Program-made: the position numbers and the translations under genes | Shown: positions 1 through 5,271 of the stretch, in pieces | Numbering within the stretch: the stretch's first letter is position 1 | How the letters are laid out: each line of letters opens with the position of its first letter | Assembly: GCA_013812695.1 (NCBI GenBank) | Contig: JACCSZ010000371.1 | Location: forward strand, 1-5,817 | Origin: Gemmatimonadales bacterium | Lineage (GTDB): Bacteria > Gemmatimonadota > Gemmatimonadetes > Gemmatimonadales > GWC2-71-9 | Direction of reading: 5' to 3' | DNA: 5,817 nucleotides | Notes under the pieces: model-generated | The model's database searches: none | Seen by the model: the letters and a program-made list of their open reading frames with translations, nothing else | What the model was told of the DNA's origin: nothing

Positions 1-402
1 TACGACGAAGACGGCCAGCTCGCCACCGGCACCATGATGGACTACGCGGTGCCCAAGGCCAGCCAGATGCCGCACCTCGAGCTCGACCACACCGTCACGC
101 CGTCGCCCGTGAATCCGCTCGGCGTCAAGGGGTGCGGCGAGGCCGGCACCATCGCGTCGGCGGCGTGTGTCGTGAATGCCGTGTGTGACGCCCTCGCGCC
201 GCTCGGCATCGTGCACATCGACAAGCCGCTGACCCCGGCGCGCGTCTGGGCCGCGATCCAGGCCGCGAAATCCGCGAGCGCCGGCACCGGGTCGGACGGA
301 AACGGCACCGGCGGCCACCCCGGCATCATGCCCGGCGCCGGCCCCGACGACGCCCAGCTCGTCCCCGGCGCCGTCGGCCACGGAAAGGAGAACGTCAAGT
401 GA
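1..402 (+). CDS. coxL: CoxL-type molybdenum hydroxylase large subunit, C-terminal fragment
   Basis: This is the C-terminal end (133 residues, start outside the window) of the molybdopterin-binding large subunit of a CO-dehydrogenase/xanthine-dehydrogenase-family enzyme. The frame is open from base 1. It reads YDEDGQLATG, then TVTPSPVNPLGVKGCGEAGT at fragment residues 31-50, then LTPARVWAAI. The Glu in GCGEAGT (fragment residue 47, codon 139-141) aligns with the conserved active-site glutamate of this family (Glu763 in Oligotropha CoxL, from memory). After the usual end of the family (VWAAIQ) comes an extra tail of about 45 residues rich in Gly, Pro and Ala. The stop overlaps the coxM start by 4 nt, so the two are co-translated. 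The loop separating form I (AYxCSFR) from form II (AYRGAGR) is upstream, so CO oxidation is not proven. Family is sure; substrate is open. Confidence 0.93.
   Translation, partial: YDEDGQLATGTMMDYAVPKASQMPHLELDHTVTPSPVNPLGVKGCGEAGTIASAACVVNAVCDALAPLGIVHIDKPLTPARVWAAIQAAKSASAGTGSDGNGTGGHPGIMPGAGPDDAQLVPGAVGHGKENVK
382..390 (+). promoter_or_regulatory. Ribosome binding site of coxM
   Basis: GGAAAGGAG sits 8 nt before the GTG at 399, inside the last codons of coxL. It is the strongest Shine-Dalgarno sequence noticed in the window and supports the non-ATG start and the 4-nt coupled overlap. Confidence 0.8.
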
Positions 403-1256
403 TCCCGACCAGCTTCGACTACATGCGGGCCACCTCGCTTCGGGACGCGCTCGGCATCCTGGCCCAGGGCGACGGCACCAAGGTCATCGCGGGCGGCCAC
501 AGTCTCTTGCCAGTCATGAAGTTCCGGCTGGCGCAGCCGGCCCGGCTGCTGGACATCGCCAACTTGGCCGAGCTCCGCGGCGTGGAGGAGCACCGGAAGG
601 GCGCCAGAGTCGGCGCCACGACCACCTATCGCGAGCTGCTCGACAGCGAGATCCTGCGCGAGCGGTTCCCGATCGTGGCCGAGTGCACCGAGAACATCGG
701 CGACTGGCAGGTTCGGAACCGCGGCACCATCGGCGGCAGTCTGGCGCACGCCGATCCGGCCTCCGACATGCCGGCGGTCATGCTCGCGCTCGATGCCACG
801 TTCAACGTGCGTTCCAAGCGCGGCCGGCGGTCGATCCGGGCGCGCGAATTCTTTCAGGCCCCGTTCGTCACCGCCCTGGCCGAGGACGAGCTGATCCTCG
901 ACGTGGTGCTGCCGGCGCTGCCCAAGGGTGCGGGCACCGCATACTTGAGCCAGGTCCAGGCGGCGTCCGGGTACGCGATGGCGGGCGCCGCCGCGGTCGT
1001 GGCGCGCACCAGGAAAACCGTGAGCCATGCCGTGGTGGCCCTGACCGGCGTCGGCGAGATGTCGCAGCTCGTCACCGCCGCGGACCAGCTCGTGGGCACG
1101 AAAGCCGAGCCCGAGCTCCTCGGGCGGGTCGCGGCGGCCTCGGTCGACGGCCTGCAGATCCAGGGTGACATTCACGCGCCGGCATCGTATCGCCGGCACC
1201 TGGCGCAGGTCATCGTCCGCCGAACGCTCGAGAAGGCGCTCGAGCGAGCCAAGTAG
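399..1256 (+). CDS. coxM: CoxM-type FAD-binding medium subunit
   Basis: This 285-residue protein is the flavin subunit, which takes electrons from the iron-sulfur small subunit and passes them to the acceptor. Its length is normal for the family. Residues 1-175 form the FAD-binding domain of molybdopterin dehydrogenases: AGGHS at 31-35 and TIGG at 110-113, almost the same positions as the two FAD-contacting motifs of Oligotropha CoxM. NRGTIGGSLAHADPASDMPA (107-126) is a classic family stretch. Residues 180-285 are the CO_deh_flav_C domain, with SGYAMAGAAAVV at 190-201 and GDIHAPASYRRHL at 256-268. The start is GTG at 399, overlapping the coxL stop (GTGA); a strong ribosome site GGAAAGGAG lies at 382-390, 8 nt upstream. 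No coxS follows, so the gene order is L-M. It is an intact gene and the identification is secure. Confidence 0.96.
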   Translation: MIPTSFDYMRATSLRDALGILAQGDGTKVIAGGHSLLPVMKFRLAQPARLLDIANLAELRGVEEHRKGARVGATTTYRELLDSEILRERFPIVAECTENIGDWQVRNRGTIGGSLAHADPASDMPAVMLALDATFNVRSKRGRRSIRAREFFQAPFVTALAEDELILDVVLPALPKGAGTAYLSQVQAASGYAMAGAAAVVARTRKTVSHAVVALTGVGEMSQLVTAADQLVGTKAEPELLGRVAAASVDGLQIQGDIHAPASYRRHLAQVIVRRTLEKALERAK

Positions 1257-1282
1257 TCGCGCTGCACGGTCCGGCTCGCGAG

Positions 1283-1882
1283 GTGGCCGCGGTGGTGCTG
1301 GCCGCAGGCGGGGCGCGGCGGTTCGGGGGCGCCAAGCTGCTGGCGCCGCTCCGCGGACGTCCGCTCGCCGCCCATGCCCTCGAGGTCGTGCGCGGGGCGC
1401 GCTCCGCGGAGCTGGTGGGCGACGCGGTGGTCGTGGCGGCGGCGGGAGACGACGCGATGCTGGACCTCGCGCGGGAAGCGGGGGCGAGGTCGGTCGTGAA
1501 CGACGCGCCGGAGCGCGGGCTGTCGAGCTCGCTCCGGCTCGGGCTGGCGGCGCTCGGCGCGGAGGCGGGCGCCGCCGTTATTCTCCTGGCCGACCAGCCG
1601 CTCGTGCGTCAGGAGATCCTGGCCGGGCTGGTCCAGGGCTGGCGAGCAGGCCTCGGCGTCGTCCTCCGGCCCCGCTACGCGGCGGCACCTGACGAGCCCG
1701 GCCATCCGGTGCTGCTGGATCGCTCGGTGTGGCCGCTCGCCGGCACGCTCGATGGCGATCGCGGGCTCGGCGGGCTTTTCCCCGCCGGCGCCGAAGGGGT
1801 CGCGCTCATCGACATGGCGGGGCGGAACCCGGACGTGGATACGCCCGACGATCTCACCACCCTTGAAGGATCGTGGTCATGA
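1283..1882 (+). CDS. mocA: MocA-type molybdenum cofactor cytidylyltransferase
   Basis: This 199-residue protein is a MobA-like NTP transferase that probably couples CTP to molybdopterin, giving the cytosine dinucleotide cofactor used by CoxL-type enzymes. Visible motifs: the nucleotide loop VLAAGGARRFGGAKLL (5-20) with Lys18, GLSSSLRLG (79-87), the metal-site segment LADQP (102-106), PGHPVLL (139-145), GDRGL (158-162) and DVDTPDDL (184-191). The AAG loop and PGHP resemble E. coli MocA (ITAAG, PGHP) more than MobA (LAGG), so CTP is favoured over GTP by inference. The start is GTG at 1283, 26 nt after coxM; no good ribosome site is visible, and a CTG at 1262 would add seven residues. The stop overlaps the coxG start (ATGA), so the gene belongs to the cox operon. 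The family is sure; nucleotide specificity is likely. Confidence 0.88.
   Translation: MAAVVLAAGGARRFGGAKLLAPLRGRPLAAHALEVVRGARSAELVGDAVVVAAAGDDAMLDLAREAGARSVVNDAPERGLSSSLRLGLAALGAEAGAAVILLADQPLVRQEILAGLVQGWRAGLGVVLRPRYAAAPDEPGHPVLLDRSVWPLAGTLDGDRGLGGLFPAGAEGVALIDMAGRNPDVDTPDDLTTLEGSWS
1865..1870 (+). promoter_or_regulatory. Ribosome binding site of coxG
   Basis: GAAGGA lies 8 nt upstream of the ATG at 1879 and only 2 nt from the alternative GTG at 1873. The spacing decides for the ATG, which overlaps the mocA stop. Confidence 0.6.
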
Positions 1883-2328
1883 AACTGGACTTTTCCGGCG
1901 CCCCCGAGATCACCGCGTCGCCCGCGACGGTGTGGAGCAAGCTGCTCGATCCGGACTTCGTGGCGGCGTCCGCCCCGGGCGTGGAGTCCGTCGAGCGCGT
2001 AGACCCGACCCACTTCAAGGTCGTCTCGGGATTCGGCGTGGGCGCGGTGAAAGTCCGGTTCAAGCTGGACGTCGAGCTGTTCGACATCGTCGAAGGGGAG
2101 CGGCTCAAGATGCGCGCGCGCGGCAAGGCGCCCGGCTCCGCGGTCGACCTCCTCAGCGCGCTCCAGGTGGAGGACGTGGGCGGGGGGCGTACGCGCCTCA
2201 ACTGGTCCGCCTCCAGCGAGATCAGCGGCACGGTCGCCAGCGTCGGCGCCCGGCTCCTCGAGGGCACCGCCCGCCGGCTCACCGAGCAGTTCTGGACCGA
2301 CTTCGCCCAGCGCGTCAGCGCGGGCTGA
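1879..2328 (+). CDS. coxG: CoxG-like SRPBCC-fold protein
   Basis: This 149-residue protein is the CoxG / CO dehydrogenase subunit G family (SRPBCC fold, lipid- or quinone-sized hydrophobic pocket). CoxG has been linked to membrane attachment of CO dehydrogenase and, in mycobacteria, to delivery of menaquinone to the enzyme. Characteristic parts are the N-terminal MKLDFSGAPEITASPATVWS, the DPDFVAASAPGVESVE segment (about 24-39), the GVGAVKVRFKLDVEL strand, and the C-terminal helix GTARRLTEQFWTDFAQRV. The chain ends right after that helix, so no membrane-anchor tail is present. ATG at 1879 is preferred because it gives the ATGA overlap with mocA and lies 8 nt from GAAGGA (1865-1870); a GTG at 1873 is too close to that site. 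It is followed after 9 nt by the MoeA-like gene. Confidence 0.93.
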   Translation: MKLDFSGAPEITASPATVWSKLLDPDFVAASAPGVESVERVDPTHFKVVSGFGVGAVKVRFKLDVELFDIVEGERLKMRARGKAPGSAVDLLSALQVEDVGGGRTRLNWSASSEISGTVASVGARLLEGTARRLTEQFWTDFAQRVSAG

Positions 2329-2337
2329 TCGTCAGGA

Positions 2338-3444
2338 ATGCTGGCCCGGCGACTCTCCCCGTCCGACCTCGTTGCTCTGTCCCTCGACGAACTCGCCGGT
2401 GCAGTGCTGCTTGGCCCGGTCCGGACGGCCCGAAGCCAGATGCGGAAGGGTACCCGGCTCGATGCCGCCAGCGCCGAGCGGCTGCTCGCGGCCGCCCGGA
2501 GCGGCGAGCTGGCGCCCGTCAGTCTCGCCTGGCTCGAGCCCGGCGATCTCCACGAGGACCAGGCCGCCGACCGGCTCGCCGCCGTGGTGGGCGGTGAGGG
2601 TGTGCTGGTCTCCGCGCCACGCCAGAGCCGGCTCGATCTCACCGCGCGCTGGGACGGTGTCGTCCACGTCCGGGTGGGTGAACTCACGCGTTTCAACACC
2701 CTCGATGCGCTCGAGGTCTTCACCCTCTACCATGGGCAGTCGGTCTCCGCCGGCGAGAAGGTGGCGTCCGTGAAGGTGGCGCCGCACGTGGTGGGGGGGG
2801 ATTTGGTGAAGGCCGGCGAAGCCATCGCCCGCGAGGCAGGGCCGCTGGTGGACGTGCGGCCATACCTGCCGCTTCAGGTCGGCGCCATCGCGGAAGAGGC
2901 GCTGAGCGCGGAGGGGCTGGACCGGTTCGAGGCAGGCGTCCGGCGGAAGGTCGAAGCGCTCGGCTCGTGCTTCGTGGGCACGGCGCTCGTCGGCGACCCC
3001 GACCCCGCGGTCACGGAGCGGGCGGCACGCCGCGCATTGGTGCGAGCGGTGCGGGAGCGCGGCCTCCGCGTCATCCTCGTCGGCGGTGTCTCGGCAGGCG
3101 ACCCGATCGCGCCGTTCTACGCGGCACTCGAGAGCCTCGGCGGGCGCGTGCTCCGACGCGGCGTGCCGGCGCACCCCGGCTCGATGATCTGGCTGGCCGA
3201 GCTCGACGGAAGCCGGCTGCTGGGCCTGCCGCAGTGCGGGATGTTCGCCATGGCCACCGCGGCCGACCTCATCCTGCCCCGTCTGCTCACCGGGGAGGCG
3301 CTCACGGCGGCCGACCTGGCCGAGCTGGCGCACGGCGGCGTGCTCGGACCCGAGATGCGCTTCCGCTTTCCGGCGTACGCGCGCGACCTGCAGGCGCCCG
3401 ATGGCGGAGGCGCGAACCATTCCGCCCCCGATGACATGCCGTGA
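2338..3444 (+). CDS. MoeA-like molybdopterin-binding protein
   Basis: This 368-residue protein has a C-terminal MoaB/MoeA-type molybdopterin-binding domain. Visible signs are VILVGGVSAGDP (245-256), the counterpart of the MoeA GGVS(V)G motif, followed by ALESLGGRVLRRGVPAHPGS (263-282) and LLGLPQCGMF (294-303), where MoeA has an LPGNP-type motif. Residues 80-200 resemble the MoeA_like domain that in other bacteria is fused ahead of a MocA cytidylyltransferase; here the MocA is a separate gene two positions upstream. A role in molybdopterin binding, Mo insertion or hand-over is inferred. Residues 1-75 contain a helical segment I do not recognise. ATG at 2338 follows coxG by 9 nt, but its AGGA is directly adjacent, so the ribosome site is poor. 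The stop overlaps the coxD GTG by 4 nt. Symbol left blank because it is not a canonical MoeA. Confidence 0.8.
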   Translation: MLARRLSPSDLVALSLDELAGAVLLGPVRTARSQMRKGTRLDAASAERLLAAARSGELAPVSLAWLEPGDLHEDQAADRLAAVVGGEGVLVSAPRQSRLDLTARWDGVVHVRVGELTRFNTLDALEVFTLYHGQSVSAGEKVASVKVAPHVVGGDLVKAGEAIAREAGPLVDVRPYLPLQVGAIAEEALSAEGLDRFEAGVRRKVEALGSCFVGTALVGDPDPAVTERAARRALVRAVRERGLRVILVGGVSAGDPIAPFYAALESLGGRVLRRGVPAHPGSMIWLAELDGSRLLGLPQCGMFAMATAADLILPRLLTGEALTAADLAELAHGGVLGPEMRFRFPAYARDLQAPDGGGANHSAPDDMP

Positions 3445-4376
3445 CGCCCGGCCCGAAGCCGTCCGCATCCGTACCCCGCCTCGCCGACATCGACGCCGTC
3501 CAGTCCGCGTTCGCCGCCCACGGCTACGTCGCGGACCGGGACCTCGCTACCGCCGTGTTCCTCTCGCTCGCGCTCGGCCGGCCGCTGCTGCTCGAGGGTG
3601 AGGCGGGCGTGGGCAAGACCGAGGTGGCGCGCACGCTCGCCGCGCTCCTCGGCGCGAACCTCATCCGGCTCCAGTGCTACGAGGGGCTCGACGTGAATAC
3701 CGCGGTGTACGAGTGGGATTATCCGCGCCAGATGCTGGAGATCCGGCTGCTCGAGGCCCGGGGCGAGGCCAAGTCCGCCGCCACGCGCGATATCTTCGCG
3801 GAGGAGTTCCTGATCCGGCGCCCGCTGCTGCAGGCGCTCGAGAGCCGTGACGCCGAGGCGCCGGTGCTGCTCATCGACGAGGTGGACCGGGCGGATGAGG
3901 AGTTCGAGGCGTTCCTGCTCGAGATCCTCAGCGACTTCGCCGTGAGCATCCCGGAAATCGGCACCATCCGCGCCGAGCGACCGCCGCGGGTGATCCTCAC
4001 TAGCAACCGGACCCGCGAGGTGCACGACGCGCTCAAGCGACGTTGCCTCTACCACTGGATCGATTACCCCACGGCCCCGCGTGAGCTGGCGATCCTGCGC
4101 GCGCGCCTGCCGCACGTGCCGGAGGCGCTGGCGCGGGAAGCAGTGGCTTTCGTGCAGCGGCTGCGCACGGCCGACCTCACCAAGGCGCCGGGAATCGCCG
4201 AGACGCTCGACTGGGCGGCGGCACTGCTCGCGCTCGGCGCCACGCATCTCGAGCCGGCGCAGGTCGAGCAGACGCTGGGCGTGCTGCTCAAGTATCACGA
4301 GGACGTGGGAGCGATGCGGAACGGTGGGGCGCGGACGATGTTGGGGGAGTCACGAGTGAGGGGAGGGGAGAGCTGA
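3441..4376 (+). CDS. coxD: CoxD, MoxR-class AAA+ ATPase
   Basis: This 311-residue AAA+ ATPase matches CoxD, the chaperone-like ATPase needed in Oligotropha to complete the CO dehydrogenase metal centre. It shows Walker A GEAGVGKT (53-60), Walker B LLIDEVDR (143-150), sensor 1 TSNR (187-190), a candidate arginine finger in LKRRCLYHW (198-206), and the family stretch CYEGLDVNTAVYEWDYPRQM (79-98). The C-terminal lid helices include PGIAETLDWAAALL (250-263) and end with GVLLKYHEDV. MoxR ATPases usually work with a VWA partner, here CoxE. The start is GTG at 3441, overlapping the preceding stop (GTGA); no clear ribosome site is visible, so coupling is likely. The protein looks complete. Oddly, coxE does not follow directly: an inverted repeat and an opposite-strand gene come between. 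Confidence 0.95.
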   Translation: MTPGPKPSASVPRLADIDAVQSAFAAHGYVADRDLATAVFLSLALGRPLLLEGEAGVGKTEVARTLAALLGANLIRLQCYEGLDVNTAVYEWDYPRQMLEIRLLEARGEAKSAATRDIFAEEFLIRRPLLQALESRDAEAPVLLIDEVDRADEEFEAFLLEILSDFAVSIPEIGTIRAERPPRVILTSNRTREVHDALKRRCLYHWIDYPTAPRELAILRARLPHVPEALAREAVAFVQRLRTADLTKAPGIAETLDWAAALLALGATHLEPAQVEQTLGVLLKYHEDVGAMRNGGARTMLGESRVRGGES

Positions 4377-4399
4377 GTGGTGGGAGAGTTTGTCGCGCC

Positions 4400-4496
4400 G
4401 TCATTCTGAGCGCAGCGAAGGATCGAGTGGGTGGTGCGAGCGAGCCCCGAGCCTCACTCGCTCGCCTATCCGATCCTTCGCTCCGCTCAGGATGAC
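4400..4496. repeat. Nested inverted repeat, possible bidirectional terminator
   Basis: The arms are 4400-4425 and 4471-4496, 26 nt each, matching at 24 of 26 positions in reverse complement; in RNA one of the two mismatches is a G-U pair, so 25 of 26 would pair. Inside is a second, perfect 9-bp stem, GCGAGCGAG at 4436-4444 with CTCGCTCGC at 4457-4465, around a 12-nt loop. It lies between the convergent ends of coxD and the HAD gene, where a two-way terminator would sit. No T-tract follows either arm, so it could equally be a REP/MITE-like dispersed repeat. The arm core TGAGCG-AGCGAAGGATC looks like a repeat common in some high-GC soil phyla, from memory only. Confidence 0.85.
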
Positions 4497-4503
4497 GACT
4501 GGG

Positions 4504-4513
4504 TCAGAATGAC
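4504..4513 (-). repeat. Extra partial copy of the repeat arm
   Basis: TCAGAATGAC is the exact reverse complement of the first 10 nt of the left arm (4400-4409) and a one-mismatch direct copy of 4487-4496. The outer end of the left arm could therefore pair with either copy. It may be a decayed second unit of the same repeat. Confidence 0.6.
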
Positions 4514-4544
4514 AGTACGCTGCGAAGCGGTCCCCGGAAAGCGC

Positions 4545-5213
4545 TCACGTCTCGACGACCAGAATCTCCAGACGTAGCCGTCGGTCCGCATCGCGATCCA
4601 CCCGGCCGAGATGCACGCCCGCGAGCGACTCGGTGCACGCGTCAGCGGGGAGCTGGCCGAGCGGGTGCGTGGTCGTGAGGCCGAGTACGGTGATGCCCGC
4701 CGAGCGCGCGGCCTGAATGCCGGCCGGCGCGTCCTCGACGGCCAGGCAGTCGGATGGCTCCACGCCCAGCCGGCCGGCCGCAAGGAGGTAGGCATCGGGG
4801 CTCGGCTTCCCCCGGGTCACGTCTTCGGCGCAGACCATCACCTCAGGCACCGCAAGCCCTGCCGTGCGGAGCCGGCTGGTGGCGATCGGCCGGATGCCCG
4901 ACGTCACGACGGCCCAGCTCTCGGCGGGCAACTGGGAGAGCAGGCGGGCGGCGCCGGCGAGTGGCCCGATCGCCTCGGCGCCGACATCCTCGACCGGCAC
5001 GAACGCCCTGACCTCGGCCTCGGCATCGAGATGGGGGGCCGCGAGCCGGATCGTCTCCAGGGCTCGACGACCGTGACAGACCCGGAGAAACGGCTCGGGA
5101 GGGAGCCCGCGATCGCTCGCCCATCGGTGCCACTGCTGCTCGACGTAAGCGGCGGAGTCCACGAGGACGCCGTCGAGATCGAAGAGAATCGCGGAGCATT
5201 CGAAGCGCTTCAT
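4545..5213 (-). CDS. HAD-superfamily sugar/polyol-phosphate phosphatase, GPP-like
   Basis: This 222-residue protein is a HAD hydrolase with all four motifs: motif I FDLDG (Asp12 nucleophile, Asp14 acid/base), motif II VTSG (Thr104/Ser105), motif III Lys136 in DVTRGKPSPD, and motif IV VED (Glu160, Asp161) in VEDAPAGIQAARSAG. A helical cap lies between motifs I and II. The blocks CHGRRALETI, WAVVTSG and GKPSPDAYL resemble yeast glycerol-3-phosphatase/2-deoxyglucose-6-phosphatase and bacterial sugar phosphatases, so a small phosphorylated sugar or polyol is the likely substrate; the exact one cannot be read. It is cytoplasmic, with no signal peptide. The ATG at 5213 places motif I at the usual distance; longer starts would run into coxE. 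No Shine-Dalgarno is evident. It lies against the cox operon direction, and a link to CO metabolism is not shown. Confidence 0.9.
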   Translation of the reverse strand: MKRFECSAILFDLDGVLVDSAAYVEQQWHRWASDRGLPPEPFLRVCHGRRALETIRLAAPHLDAEAEVRAFVPVEDVGAEAIGPLAGAARLLSQLPAESWAVVTSGIRPIATSRLRTAGLAVPEVMVCAEDVTRGKPSPDAYLLAAGRLGVEPSDCLAVEDAPAGIQAARSAGITVLGLTTTHPLGQLPADACTESLAGVHLGRVDRDADRRLRLEILVVET

Positions 5214-5271
5214 GTCAGCGAATAATGATTTGCAAGATTCGATCCCGTCAGATCCCGGCGCCGGAGGGCCG
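5214..5271. promoter_or_regulatory. Divergent intergenic region between HAD gene and coxE
   Basis: This 58-nt gap separates two divergent starts. Bases 5221-5239 are 15/19 A+T in an otherwise very GC-rich window, the most AT-rich patch noticed. AATAAT at 5221-5226 is a 5/6 match to a -10 element facing coxE, but no good -35 is seen, so promoter assignment is weak. coxE here is cut off from the upstream operon by a possible terminator and an opposing gene, so it would need its own promoter. Confidence 0.35.
5263..5268 (+). promoter_or_regulatory. Ribosome binding site of coxE
   Basis: GGAGGG lies 3 nt before the ATG at 5272. It is a strong Shine-Dalgarno core with slightly short spacing, and it favours this start over the in-frame ATG at 5212, which has no close site. 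Confidence 0.6.

Noticed and set aside
42..1199. Minus-strand open frame of 385 codons opposite coxL/coxM
   Set aside because: It is a GC-bias shadow of clearly conserved plus-strand genes and shows no recognisable motif.
1873..1878. GTG start for coxG, two codons upstream
   Set aside because: It lies only 2 nt from the ribosome site, while the ATG at 1879 has 8-nt spacing and forms an ATGA overlap.
2332..4298. Two long minus-strand open frames (2332-3468 and 3117-4298) opposite the MoeA-like gene and coxD
   Set aside because: They lie antisense to genes with firm motifs (GGVSAGD, Walker A and B) and have Arg/Gly/His-rich composition typical of shadow frames.
4400..4513. CRISPR array or insertion sequence end
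   Set aside because: Only one pair of arms and a partial copy are present, with no regular spacers, no transposase and no target-site duplication that I could find.
4611..5225. Plus-strand open frame opposite the HAD gene
   Set aside because: No motifs, Arg/Gly-rich, and the minus strand carries all four HAD motifs.
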